Of a DNA stretch of 64,000 nt, positions 45,001-54,881 are shown piece after piece. The first letter of the stretch is position 1; each line of letters begins with the position of its first letter. The stretch is from positions 62,001 through 126,000 of the IMG/VR virus record IMGVR_UViG_3300018080_005856; one strand, given 5' to 3'. The notes under the pieces were generated by a model that searched no databases, was not told where the DNA came from, and worked only from the letters and a program-made list of their open reading frames with translations. The position numbers and the translations under genes are program-made. This DNA comes from a virus.

Positions 45001-48000
45001 CAAGGAAACTGTTCCTCTTGGTAGCGGTGAGGAACTGAGTATAGCTCGAGGAGTAATGGATGCATCAAACATATCAGTAATGAGTATGTTTCATGCATTT
45101 AACCGGGCTGCTTCTGAAATGTTGGGAATAGGTTTCGATGAAACAAATCTGAGTACCCCATTCCAGTACTTTGAGAAGATGTTGTTTCAGAGAGTAGTTC
45201 CATTTACAGCCATGTATATGGGCTATAGCGTGCTAGACCGACTGGCAGATAGATACATGGACGGCACCCCTTTCGGTGAGGGGCTTACAACATTTGGAGC
45301 TAATGTTCTAGCTGGAGCAAGAGTAGGCGCGCAAGGGTTCCTAGATGTTACCGGGGCTACTGGTATAGCGTCATATATGGAAGATTTGATGCCAGGTATT
45401 GTCACTTCTCCTATGGGTGGTCTGACGAGAGGTATTGCTCCTCTGGGTGCTGGAATGTCTATAGGGATGAGAATGGCTGGACCTAGAGGTGCCCTGACTG
45501 GTGGCATCGTAGGATCTGCCGTTAGCATGCTAGTAGGTGGCGGGCCATTAGGTGCCTTTGGAATGTGGGACATAAGTAAGACTAGATCAGAACTGGTTCA
45601 AGAGCTCCTGGGAGAGAAACAGGTTCCTGTAAGAAAGGGAAGATGGTGGGAGTTATCATCGAGCCCCTTCGAGGGAACAAGAATACAATATTACAGGCCA
45701 CATATATATTCTCTCATGAGATCTGATTACAAGGAAACTCCCGGGTTTAAGGACTCGCTGTTTACTGAAATGGTAGGTAATATAGCACCAGACTGGTACG
45801 CTATGAAGAACTACTATTCTAGGCCATACCCAGTAACGGCAGGGCTTTTCTCAAACCTTCCTGTATTTGGTAACATGTTTGATCTCATGGCATCTACTAC
45901 CAGTCTAGGCCGCCTAGCCTCTTTAAGAGGCATACCTATGCATCGCGGAGAAGAATCTCCTCTATACATGCAGAGGATGGGGGAGGAAACAGGGTTTAGT
46001 TCAGAAACAGTGGCAAGAGACTTCGTATCCAGGGAGGGATATTTCTCTCAAACAGATGGTTCAGCCGGCACATCTGTAGGAGCTATGATGAGTTCTTATA
46101 CTGGACAAAGTCCAGTTCAGGCAGGAACTACTGCTAATTATACTGCAGCACCAATGATGAGGTCCTCCTTTGAATGGGGACTTGGTGAATCTGTCGAGAA
46201 TGTAAAGGATATAGTAGGTATCAGAGGTTTTATGCTAGGCTCTATGTTCGAAAACATGACAGGGCGCAAGAGTTTATTCGATTATGCTCCGCAGCTTGCA
46301 TCTCCAGTTGAGATACCCGGCATACAGCGTGAATATTGGGACTACGAGCTTGGAGGCATCCTTGGGATGTCTGAGATCATACGTAGGTATATAAACCCAA
46401 AGCGCGGGAATATGGAAATATACAACCCTATAAGAAATACTATGCCGCCATGGCTCCCGGGGCATGATTATTATATAGATTTCCAGCACGGGGATCCATA
46501 TACTATGGTTCCCATGGGAGAGGCTCGTCTTCCTGGCGCCTCATACGAAACTCTACATGATGTTGATCTTACTATGCCTATAACCTCAGAAATCATGGGA
46601 GAGAGTGCTGAAACTCAGGCATCATATTATCTGGGCATACCAAACTATATGGCAGAAAGAAACCGCGCTATGGAGGTTGCTAAGGAGATTGCTATAAGCT
46701 ATAGGGCAGATGCACAGAAATACGGTGAACTCTTATCAGAAGAGAGAACTGTATACAATGTAAACTTTGATGCATCAGCTACTGTAGACGCAATAGTGTC
46801 CCAAAAGAGGTCAGGAAGTTATATACCGGTAAAAGTAGTACCAAAGGGATTTGCCGGCCAATCTAATCTGAACGCCTTTCTCGTTATGGCCGATGTTGAT
46901 AAGGGTATCCTAGTGGAGGTAGACCCTAGAAGTGGAGGTATATCTGAAAGAATAGTCAAGAAAGACGTAAAGAGGTTCACACGGGATATAAAGGCGGCTA
47001 CCGCCGCCAGGACCCTAGCCTATAACCAAGTAACCTCTTTAGAGGACGAAAACAAAGCATTCAACCTAGCTAACGCATACTCATGGTTTGACAGATATAG
47101 AATTCTGGCCGACGTGGCTCATTATTCAAGAGAATACAGAGAAGCCAAAAGTATTGTGCGCAAACAGATAAATGCAGGCAGGTTACCAGTTGATAAGATC
47201 TCTGAATTCGAGATGATAGAAGAACAGGTAGAGAATAAGAAGAAGGCATTCGAGTTCTCTGAATATAGATTTAAAGATCTAGGGGAGGGGCTGACTCCGT
47301 ACACTAAGGCCCGGGACAGGTTCGTTGAAGACGAATATAATACTCTAGAACAGAATGTAGGTGCTCTATGGGAAAGAGCTTCACACATAAGAAATCCACT
47401 GCAGAGTAAGTTCTATCATAACCTGGATGCATTAGAGGAATATGAAAGGAATGCAATATATGGTAAAACACTAAAGATGTGGCAAAACCCTATAGAAGAC
47501 TGGGTAAAGTCATACTATCTTAGTGCAGTTGGTGAGGATAACCCGGTGCAGGCCTCTGTTAACTGGGCCACTGCTGGATATCTTTTGGGAGGGGGCCCTC
47601 TAGCAGCACTAGGAGCAAGTGCCGGTGGCGCCTTCACAAGCATAATGAATCTTGGAGATGAGGCTTACATACCCGAGAGGACAATGAAAGTCCGGGATAT
47701 TGTATCCCAAGCTGATGCAGTAAAGTACTCAAAGTACATGAAACTGTATCAGGAGACTGGGGATGAGCAGTACTTATCGAAAGCCAATCGTACTCTAACA
47801 GGAAAGTCATTGGAGGGAGAAGCTCTTACAGCCAGGAAGATAGGCAGATCATTAGGCCGCCCAGAGAAAGACTATGTTGAAGATATCATAAACAATGTTA
47901 CCAGATCAAACATATCCCGGGTAACACAGTTACTACCTACTCCAGCAGTTGCATCAGTTTACCATACAATGGGAGAAGTAGGTTATGCTGAAGATATGAT

Positions 48001-48364
48001 GAGACAATTCAGCCGTGCCCAGAAGGAAAGATATGTTCCGAGTATGGATTCTCCCATATATTCAGCTGATGTTCCTATAGAGGCGCCAATAATCTCTTCG
48101 TTCGAGCAGGAGGGTCTTAATGCTCATGATGCAGGATATGGCTGGTATAGCCAGATGGCTCAGATAGAGAGACTAAAATCTATGGGTGTATATGGTGGGG
48201 AAGGTATATATAATGAATTCGGTAGTCGTGTTTCAGTTAAAAGCTTTGAGAGATCTCTCAGTACGACTGAGTCTATTAGGAAATTACTGTCTAGATTCAG
48301 TACAAATGTACAAATAACTCAGGACGGTTCCGATAGAGTAGAAGTTGAGATAATAACGAGGTAG
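42047..48364 (+). CDS. Tape measure protein candidate (2,105 residues)
   Basis: A very long, basic, mainly helical protein with several Gly/Ala-rich hydrophobic segments (for example TGGIVGSAVSMLVGGGPLGA and YLLGGGPLAALGASAGGAFT), as in tape measure proteins that set tail length and are ejected into the host envelope. It follows the two chaperone-like genes. At about 1.5 angstrom per residue it would specify a tail near 0.3 micrometre, an inference only. RKGRWWELSSSPFEG near the middle is a conspicuous conserved-looking block. The next gene begins three bases after the stop and is of the same size, so the tape-measure role could lie there instead. Confidence 0.6.
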   Translation: MIGGLLKIAGQMAAWGVSVSATAGVAKWMGSRLSQAATNYAVRGAQSIRVRDRITRGLLTHLTGRANPKSQVERARTLMSASRARAHSSYSQAIRRFNEKGRRNAGFFMRTMRDEALALPMNYTMYRLERHKAVSPEEREQTESFRKWYMGTPMAMSVGIGFAMERMRHGRTMRAATAKLAKKLGSSRVKSALRPFATHGGSSSKALYSAGKTYQNVTSRLGRMARAKFVATEGRPMLGMLGTMGPVALTKKIWDAYKSEVVHVAGGDRSVFLDRVMRDHESLLETTKQMSLRRVADGEFSNKEASAYVKTMTSKISDLTRMRVDKFRDKIVSKNRFTQFWNNMVKSLKDPSAQLNPEMMQVDGKWSKVLNRNETIPTGRYILGGKMNENGLITGGTTIDFGALSIARVKDMALGMATKGTMGKFLHLFGARDVLAAKDSEHAMVGAVTMTGSNPLYFPMAYFDESGEYSAKDIMAQMMGFHDYGSAQKADRTKIEDFLNTRLDIYQREYGIKDDRQILEKAFLASARHGELKMKADDMLIHQPGGRLQILTMQKKDQMWQPLSVDVGGFNGQLLEFMKFTREHDSVPAKLIRSFTGYEKASYTAAAGGVVDVTHGIGMLGKIVDAASMEEQQGLMYKLKNLLDFGYAQDRSIFTRVKSIFTKHTDPRYPTTFFSKDFVGSPEWKDKLIRGERSREDLVEFFRTQADNAMNEYWQGAVRRYGGSDEVVQVFKELSQKHADKGMGGFADYMITKNTSVGEAKRTVDDLLEAIKAFPDIDSDPGELRRHFMFRDIEDLKAIRRMFTAPTGKTVLDVMGHISSRRRTVFGGRWTAPNKLDEYNALVLRLETGIYQSGRLPVVPETSKMIGVMRDFGDLPAPLTNAERSAWYAGSHLAREYHNLASIVNEATEGALSDNSKGRIMGILDSVANVNGATYKDITRYYRKRKRFAPWAMWDYDHRMKWEDSHNVKTGIYLVPKKTTHGFVSKETVPLGSGEELSIARGVMDASNISVMSMFHAFNRAASEMLGIGFDETNLSTPFQYFEKMLFQRVVPFTAMYMGYSVLDRLADRYMDGTPFGEGLTTFGANVLAGARVGAQGFLDVTGATGIASYMEDLMPGIVTSPMGGLTRGIAPLGAGMSIGMRMAGPRGALTGGIVGSAVSMLVGGGPLGAFGMWDISKTRSELVQELLGEKQVPVRKGRWWELSSSPFEGTRIQYYRPHIYSLMRSDYKETPGFKDSLFTEMVGNIAPDWYAMKNYYSRPYPVTAGLFSNLPVFGNMFDLMASTTSLGRLASLRGIPMHRGEESPLYMQRMGEETGFSSETVARDFVSREGYFSQTDGSAGTSVGAMMSSYTGQSPVQAGTTANYTAAPMMRSSFEWGLGESVENVKDIVGIRGFMLGSMFENMTGRKSLFDYAPQLASPVEIPGIQREYWDYELGGILGMSEIIRRYINPKRGNMEIYNPIRNTMPPWLPGHDYYIDFQHGDPYTMVPMGEARLPGASYETLHDVDLTMPITSEIMGESAETQASYYLGIPNYMAERNRAMEVAKEIAISYRADAQKYGELLSEERTVYNVNFDASATVDAIVSQKRSGSYIPVKVVPKGFAGQSNLNAFLVMADVDKGILVEVDPRSGGISERIVKKDVKRFTRDIKAATAARTLAYNQVTSLEDENKAFNLANAYSWFDRYRILADVAHYSREYREAKSIVRKQINAGRLPVDKISEFEMIEEQVENKKKAFEFSEYRFKDLGEGLTPYTKARDRFVEDEYNTLEQNVGALWERASHIRNPLQSKFYHNLDALEEYERNAIYGKTLKMWQNPIEDWVKSYYLSAVGEDNPVQASVNWATAGYLLGGGPLAALGASAGGAFTSIMNLGDEAYIPERTMKVRDIVSQADAVKYSKYMKLYQETGDEQYLSKANRTLTGKSLEGEALTARKIGRSLGRPEKDYVEDIINNVTRSNISRVTQLLPTPAVASVYHTMGEVGYAEDMMRQFSRAQKERYVPSMDSPIYSADVPIEAPIISSFEQEGLNAHDAGYGWYSQMAQIERLKSMGVYGGEGIYNEFGSRVSVKSFERSLSTTESIRKLLSRFSTNVQITQDGSDRVEVEIITR

Positions 48365-48366
48365 TA

Positions 48367-51300
48367 ATGGCATTTACAGACCCCAGAAGGGCAATAGCGA
48401 AGGCTGAACAGGGAGAAATGTCTGAATTCAGTACCATAAAGAACCTTGGTCTGATAGGAATGATATCTGTTACTGGTATACGGCTTAGTAATTACATGGA
48501 ACGTCAAAGAGCGGCCATAGAGGAAAACGTCCTAAGAGCAAAAACAGAGATAGAAAGAGCTGCTCTTATCTTTACTGACGATACTAATATGAAACTGAAT
48601 ACCAAGGAAGGTACAGTAAGTCGAGTAGAGTACATAGATACCGGTGAAGGTTATGACCCTATGGCTGAGTGGCAAGCGTTAAAGGAGAAAGGACTAAGTG
48701 AACCAGCTCCATTCACCGACACGATGATGCCAGCTGAGATGTCAGATGAATTATATGAACAGGCAAAGTTGGTAGATGATCTCAATATGAGACTTGCCGG
48801 CAGGGAACCAATGACTGCCAGTGAAGCAAGTCAATCTATGGCAAGATATAGGAGACTGAGTGATAGACTCCAAAAGGAGTACCCTGGATTACAAGCTTCC
48901 GTAGAAAGTGTAGAAGGTTTACGAATAACAAAGGTTACAGAAACTGGTACAGACTTTCTGATGCATGTACATGATGGTGTACGTCACGAGGTCATAAACC
49001 TACCTAAGTGGTCATCTGGTATATTGTCATGGGGTGGTAATATGTATGCTACCAAACAACCAGCCCAGATAACGGGAAATATGATACAGGTGGGCGGCAC
49101 AATAGAGAATGTTATCAAGAGAGTAGCGGAAAGATTAAGAAAAGGAACATTTGGAAGAGTAGGAAAAGCCAGAGAACTAAGGGATATAATAAGAAACCAA
49201 CTGCACGTAAACATAGGCAAACTAGTAGATGGCCATAGTATAAAGCATTTACTGACCAAGGAGGTCAGCTTTGAATCTCTGGCAGCAAAGTTTGGTGGAA
49301 AACCATCAGAAGCAGGTTCCCAAGCTAGGGAATGGGTAGCTTCTCTAACAGATAGGCTCAGTGTATATGCTAAAACAGGGCCGGGCCTCAGAAGACTGGA
49401 CAAGATATTTCCAGGTAATATACCTACAATAAGTCTTACATCATCATCAGAGGCTTCTTTCGTAAAAGGCTTTAACATGAGAACCAGGCTGCCATACGGC
49501 GTTGGACCATTGGATACACGAGCCAAAGCATCAACCACAAGGGCTAACTACATAAAGGGAAAATATATGTTTGACGCTCGTATGAGTCCAACAAAGGTTG
49601 CCTCCAAACTTGGGCCTCTTCCCATGGATGCTGCAGATCTACTATCTAAGGAAATGGTGGAAGGGCTCCCTGGTGGATTTATGAACATGGGAGTATATCT
49701 TGGAAAGGGGGAGATAGAAAAGTTAGGACCTGGTGGTGGTGTATATTTGCTAAGGAACCTGATGGATCCTACTGGACAAATGTCAGAAGACTTGCTGAAT
49801 GCCAGAGAGTTCGATGGTGTAAGAGAACGTGTGCATAGAATTCCTATAACTAGCAGACAGGAAGGGATGCAAATCCTGAGGGATATGAAAGCTATGATAG
49901 GAGATAAGAAAGAGCTCATTCTCAGAAAAGGTTCTCAGATAGGCCCGATAGGCTCACCGAGAGCCGTAGTAATGGATGAAAGACAGAAAGTTACCTATAC
50001 TAATATCATAGAAGATGAATTGATAATAAGGACAGAAGCAGACAGACCTCTTGGACTCATGACAAAAGCCACCCAGAGTAAAGTTATGATTCAGAGAGTA
50101 GAAATGGCCGGAACATCTTCTGAACTATTTTCCTCGCTACATCCGGAATCTACGCTAATAGGAAAGATGGTGCAACAGACAAAAGCAGCACAGCTTGGTG
50201 CAGAAATGCTCGTGAACATGGATGCCCTAATGAAATATCAAGGGGGTGGCCTAGGATGGGGAATTATCCAAAAGACCATGTCCGACCTCATAAACCTAAA
50301 GAAAGCTGAGATAGCTCGAATACATAAGGAGAATGCCTCTAAGATATTACCAACAGAGATGAAGAAATTAGAGGGGGAGCTTAAGGACCTCCTGAGAACA
50401 TTCTTAGGGGCTGATATAGATAACGTTGTACATAGTGTAGGTATAGTCCAGGATGCCAATAGACCATATATCATTCTAAAGGGTGCCGATCAGATGCCAT
50501 CAGGGGTAGCAGCAACTATGGCAGACCCCGCATTCTACAAACTCATCGATATAGAAGACGCATTCTTTAAAGCATCAGCAGGGGATTGGAGCAAACTAGA
50601 AGAGTATGAAAGAAGAGTTTCCACACATGCAAAGAATGTAGGATTACCACAGTATCGCATGATCACTACTGTGAGTAATGTAGAACGAGAAATGGCAAGC
50701 ATGGTGGAAAAGTCAGAACAGTTCATGCCCACTATAGTCAGAACCAGATTATCTAAGGGAGGAAAAGTAGGTCATAAAATGATATGGGCAATGGCCCAAG
50801 TCCCATGGATGACCCACCAGCAGAATGCCTATGAGTATGCTAGATTTGGTGGGCTAGTACGTTCCAAGGGTGGATACAGTGGGGGGTTTAGATCAACACT
50901 TGATCACTACGAAATAGCCAAAACGGCTGGTTGGCATCAATATGCCAGGTATCTGGATATGCTTATGGATCATGATATGGACTATATCAGAGATAAAATG
51001 TATACAGCTGAAGCCATGCTACTAGGTCCCAAAGCGTCATTACAGAAGCCACCCATAGGGACTATAAACGTTAGTGGGATGACAGTCATAAAGCAAGCCC
51101 AGCTGAACCAAACCGGTATAAACAAGCGTCTTGCCGAGTACAATTTCCATGAAGGAGCAATGAAATATGCCGGAATATGGAGAGTACACCATAGCAATTT
51201 ATCTGGACTGCAGGGAGCTATAGATGATCCAGAAGTGAAACATCTAATAGATGATGGAATTATCCAGTTTGATGACCTGAGGACTACCGCGCACGCTGCG

Positions 51301-54300
51301 TCAGGGCGCCACTCAGTAGATGTTACTGACTCAGCACTTGTACATGATATAGTAGACCTGATGAAAGGAGCAAAACCAGATGAAGCTGTGTTCTTAGAGT
51401 TACCGGAAACAATAGTTATGAACGGAAAGGAGGTAAGATACATACCTATAGATAAGTTCGATGTAGCTGATACCTTCGAACTAGAAGCACGAAGAGGACC
51501 AGATGGTACCACCCTGGATGATTATCTGCATAAGAAGTTTACAACCGGTTCTGGGTTTCACAGTAACCGAATGTACATAATGAAAGAGACAGCACGGATA
51601 TCCGAAGAGATGAGAATGTTGAAGAGAAATAGGAAGGGTACCTCTCATTTGAAAGAAGAAATGAAAATAGCTGTATCCAGGTATTATGCTGAGTTGGATA
51701 GACTTCTCAATATGAAGAACAGCCCGGCTCTAAAAGCAATGTTCTCATATAATATGCCTTTCAGTATGAGAGGGGTAATAAACAGTTTATCAAAACATGA
51801 CGCTGGCAAACTCGTAAAGGGAGTAGATGGTATACCGGTAGATCAAATGTATATACATGCTGACTATGCTACGCAACTTATATCAGGTGGAAAGATAAAG
51901 AGCATGTCACATGCCAGGAACTTGGCTAGAAGCACCGAGGCTATATTAAAAGTCCAGGAACTTCTAAAAGGAGTTGATACTTCGTTCTTCGAAACATCAT
52001 CAGTAGATGATATGGCAGAACTAACAGTCAAACTGGGTAAGAGCTTGGGGAGAATGACAAGAGAAACCAAGGCAACTATGGATCTTCAAACTGTCAAGGA
52101 ACTAATAGGCCTGGGCTATGCTGCCAGAAAGCGGGGATCTACTATGCTAAGGTCAATGTTGGAGTCTAAGGATGGACGCTCAAGAATGGGAAGGCTGGCA
52201 AATGAACTCAAGAACTCTTCATTGATGAAAGGTGAACTAGACGGCATGGCTGCAGACGATCTTAAAAGAGTAAGGGCCATGAGTAAATACACTCTAGAAA
52301 CAGTTCAGGCTATTCAAGAGGGTACCTTGGAAGTTGGGGGAGTCATGGTACGGGCGCCTGAGCTTTCCCAGATGTCCATGAACTATTTCAAAATGAAGGT
52401 CCTTGGAGCTACAGAGTTTTCCCAAAAGACTGTAAACGATAAGTTGGTCAAGGAAATACTAAGCCGCATGAAGGATGATAAGGGAAAGGGAGGCATGTAT
52501 ATAGCCAAAGAGGCGGCAAAGCAGATAAGCGGTGACCAGGATATGGACCCTAGCGGGTTTGTTGTTACTACCCTAGATGTGCTTGAAAACCAATCAAAGA
52601 AGGTTGCTCAGCTATCTATATTAAAGGAGGCAAAGCTTCTAGGAGTAAAGGGTAGTGATATACAGAAAGCACTGTATCATGACGTCACAGAAGAGACTCT
52701 AGTAAATCTTACCATGTCAAGATTATTCCAAACAGCTACAGACGACGAGGGAAAGATCATACTACAAAGACCAGCTAGTATATCCGCTATCACACAAATG
52801 GATGCCATGGGAGACCTTCTAAAGGAAGCCAGAGTAGATATAAAGGGAATAGAACAGTACGTAGGAGAATCGCTGTTGGGATTCTATCCGGATCCGGCTG
52901 ACCTAAAGGCACTAGGTCTTACTCATGTGCAGGTAAGAGACAATGTTGTTGATAAGATAATGAAGGAGGCCAGAAAGTATCTGGGAAACAACGCAAGGCT
53001 GGAAAACCTTTCTGTTATAGTAGGAACCAGGGAGTTACCTAATAAGTCCATAAGAAAGACTGTAGAGCAGCCGAGTATAGCTGTAAAAGATCCCCAGAAA
53101 CTTATATCTGAGACGCCCGAAGCAGCTCCAATAGTTGCCAAGCAGGCCATTACTGCTGATGAACTTTATGTTCGTGATGCAATATCAAAAGTAGACGCGT
53201 CAGAGTTCAAGGCTTATCAGGAAAGAGTTATAAGAGAAGAAGCCCCAAGGTTCCAAATAATAAAGGAGCAGGTACCGACTGGATACAACGCTGCAAAGGC
53301 CTTATACACTCTGAACTACAGTTACGTAACAAATGAAGCAGACAAGGCATTCCTTACATGGATGGCAGATAAAGTACTAGCACAGAATGTAATTTCCTCC
53401 AAGCATGGTACTCCCCAGGTTCTCGTAGACATGACTAAGACTCTTAGGAAACTTGGCAGCATACATAACGAAGTGATGGAAGCTGATATAACAAAGCTTG
53501 TTACGCAGAATGCGTATCTTACTGTGAGCCAAGCTGAGAAAGAGGACATGGCAAGATTAGGGTTCAAAACGGAAGATGTGAATATGGATCTTTACCAGGA
53601 CTATATTGACAAGAAGTTGGTCAATCTTACTGAGTTGAATAACATACATGAGACAGTTACCAATGATATGATAACAAACGCCTCTACTCTCCGTAGCAGC
53701 GAGATGGATATAGAGAAAGTGTTCCGTTCAACTGTAGATCTTAAAGTGAAGAACAGTTCTCTTCTCAAGAATTATCAAATGCTGGAGATGGATTTCACTC
53801 CTCTATTAGTATCTAATGAATTAAGAAGAGCTAAGGAAGCTAAAGAGAACGTAGCCAAGTTTAGAAAGAAGATGACAATGGCTAGTGTTCTGGGAGAACC
53901 TGAAGATGTGATAAGACAGAGATATATTACTATGATAGGAGCTATGAGAGAATACTCTTTTAAGAACAGGGGAATAAGTGTATTTGATGACCCAGCAGTT
54001 AGCACGTTCAGACATATGGAGGGAGGGGAAAGATCTGCCCTGGAGCTCATAAAACGATTCGTAAGCAGAGAATCAACAAGAACAAATAGCGCTGACGGGA
54101 TTGTCACAGTAAGAGCTCAAAATACCATAGAGGGAAGGCTCATTAAACTAGGAGCAGTTATCACAGGACGCAACGATATAAACCGTATGATAATAGGCGG
54201 AGATACGTTATCTGACCGCCAAATGAGATTAAATTACCTCCACAGCCGAGAATTACGGCAACTCAGAAGAAGCTATGCTGAAAGAATAGTAGAAGAGAGC

Positions 54301-54732
54301 AGTGTATTCCGTACTGGATCTATGTTTAATCTGATAGAGAAGAAAATAGTGCAGAGTACTGACACAGTAGCCCAGGATATGGCTCTAAAAAGAGTAGGTA
54401 AACTGAAAGGGGCCAGTTTGCTTGTAGGTCTTTTAGCTGGTACAATAATAGGGCAGTCAATAAATCAGATTGCACATGGATATCCTGTTCCAGATCTAGG
54501 AGGAATAAGAGAAGGTCTTGGGGGAGAATACTTTGAGAATAGATCGGGTTACCTCGGAAGAGAAATAGAGGCAACCATGGGGCACAGACCAACCAAGATA
54601 ACCTCCAACAGAATATACGAGAATGTGGTTAATCGAGAACTTGGTTCTATAGGCGACGCTGAGGTGGCTGCCGGGTCCACGGTGGGAGTACGGAACCTTT
54701 CACCATATCTCAAAGGTACTATAATAAGATGA
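48367..54732 (+). CDS. Second giant virion protein (2,121 residues), function unknown
   Basis: It starts three bases after the tape-measure candidate. Basic and helical, with long Lys/Glu/Met-rich stretches and a terminal hydrophobic segment (KGASLLVGLLAGTIIGQSIN) near residue 2025. A beta-rich part at about 490-570 (ELILRKGSQIGPIGSPRAVV, NIIEDELIIRTEADRPLG) differs from the rest. I searched for RNA polymerase catalytic motifs (DxDGD) and found none. It may be an ejected internal tail protein, a partner tape measure or a baseplate component. The stop overlaps the start of the 50-residue gene (ATGA). Confidence 0.65.
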   Translation: MAFTDPRRAIAKAEQGEMSEFSTIKNLGLIGMISVTGIRLSNYMERQRAAIEENVLRAKTEIERAALIFTDDTNMKLNTKEGTVSRVEYIDTGEGYDPMAEWQALKEKGLSEPAPFTDTMMPAEMSDELYEQAKLVDDLNMRLAGREPMTASEASQSMARYRRLSDRLQKEYPGLQASVESVEGLRITKVTETGTDFLMHVHDGVRHEVINLPKWSSGILSWGGNMYATKQPAQITGNMIQVGGTIENVIKRVAERLRKGTFGRVGKARELRDIIRNQLHVNIGKLVDGHSIKHLLTKEVSFESLAAKFGGKPSEAGSQAREWVASLTDRLSVYAKTGPGLRRLDKIFPGNIPTISLTSSSEASFVKGFNMRTRLPYGVGPLDTRAKASTTRANYIKGKYMFDARMSPTKVASKLGPLPMDAADLLSKEMVEGLPGGFMNMGVYLGKGEIEKLGPGGGVYLLRNLMDPTGQMSEDLLNAREFDGVRERVHRIPITSRQEGMQILRDMKAMIGDKKELILRKGSQIGPIGSPRAVVMDERQKVTYTNIIEDELIIRTEADRPLGLMTKATQSKVMIQRVEMAGTSSELFSSLHPESTLIGKMVQQTKAAQLGAEMLVNMDALMKYQGGGLGWGIIQKTMSDLINLKKAEIARIHKENASKILPTEMKKLEGELKDLLRTFLGADIDNVVHSVGIVQDANRPYIILKGADQMPSGVAATMADPAFYKLIDIEDAFFKASAGDWSKLEEYERRVSTHAKNVGLPQYRMITTVSNVEREMASMVEKSEQFMPTIVRTRLSKGGKVGHKMIWAMAQVPWMTHQQNAYEYARFGGLVRSKGGYSGGFRSTLDHYEIAKTAGWHQYARYLDMLMDHDMDYIRDKMYTAEAMLLGPKASLQKPPIGTINVSGMTVIKQAQLNQTGINKRLAEYNFHEGAMKYAGIWRVHHSNLSGLQGAIDDPEVKHLIDDGIIQFDDLRTTAHAASGRHSVDVTDSALVHDIVDLMKGAKPDEAVFLELPETIVMNGKEVRYIPIDKFDVADTFELEARRGPDGTTLDDYLHKKFTTGSGFHSNRMYIMKETARISEEMRMLKRNRKGTSHLKEEMKIAVSRYYAELDRLLNMKNSPALKAMFSYNMPFSMRGVINSLSKHDAGKLVKGVDGIPVDQMYIHADYATQLISGGKIKSMSHARNLARSTEAILKVQELLKGVDTSFFETSSVDDMAELTVKLGKSLGRMTRETKATMDLQTVKELIGLGYAARKRGSTMLRSMLESKDGRSRMGRLANELKNSSLMKGELDGMAADDLKRVRAMSKYTLETVQAIQEGTLEVGGVMVRAPELSQMSMNYFKMKVLGATEFSQKTVNDKLVKEILSRMKDDKGKGGMYIAKEAAKQISGDQDMDPSGFVVTTLDVLENQSKKVAQLSILKEAKLLGVKGSDIQKALYHDVTEETLVNLTMSRLFQTATDDEGKIILQRPASISAITQMDAMGDLLKEARVDIKGIEQYVGESLLGFYPDPADLKALGLTHVQVRDNVVDKIMKEARKYLGNNARLENLSVIVGTRELPNKSIRKTVEQPSIAVKDPQKLISETPEAAPIVAKQAITADELYVRDAISKVDASEFKAYQERVIREEAPRFQIIKEQVPTGYNAAKALYTLNYSYVTNEADKAFLTWMADKVLAQNVISSKHGTPQVLVDMTKTLRKLGSIHNEVMEADITKLVTQNAYLTVSQAEKEDMARLGFKTEDVNMDLYQDYIDKKLVNLTELNNIHETVTNDMITNASTLRSSEMDIEKVFRSTVDLKVKNSSLLKNYQMLEMDFTPLLVSNELRRAKEAKENVAKFRKKMTMASVLGEPEDVIRQRYITMIGAMREYSFKNRGISVFDDPAVSTFRHMEGGERSALELIKRFVSRESTRTNSADGIVTVRAQNTIEGRLIKLGAVITGRNDINRMIIGGDTLSDRQMRLNYLHSRELRQLRRSYAERIVEESSVFRTGSMFNLIEKKIVQSTDTVAQDMALKRVGKLKGASLLVGLLAGTIIGQSINQIAHGYPVPDLGGIREGLGGEYFENRSGYLGREIEATMGHRPTKITSNRIYENVVNRELGSIGDAEVAAGSTVGVRNLSPYLKGTIIR

Positions 54733-54881
54733 AGATAACATTGTATGTACGACCTGATGCCAATGTATCATCATATGCCAGGTCCATAAAGTCACTCATA
54801 GAAGAAGAAACCGGGCAGTTGTGTATAGTGAAGGTTTCTGAAAGTAAATTTAAGCCTGTGAAGGTAAAAGAAGAGAGTTAA
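54729..54881 (+). CDS. 50-residue coupled small protein
   Basis: ATG 54729 overlaps the preceding stop (ATGA) and its own TAA overlaps the next start (TAATG), so it is embedded in a continuous chain of coupled genes. The product (MKITLYVRPDANVSSYARSI and on, ending KVKEES) is basic with a helical middle. Too short to classify; the double stop/start overlap is the main evidence that it is real. Confidence 0.6.
   Translation: MKITLYVRPDANVSSYARSIKSLIEEETGQLCIVKVSESKFKPVKVKEES

Noticed and set aside
48367-54732. Second giant protein considered as a virion RNA polymerase
   Set aside because: No DxDGD catalytic motif was found in the sequence; the slight resemblance of one beta-rich stretch is not enough.
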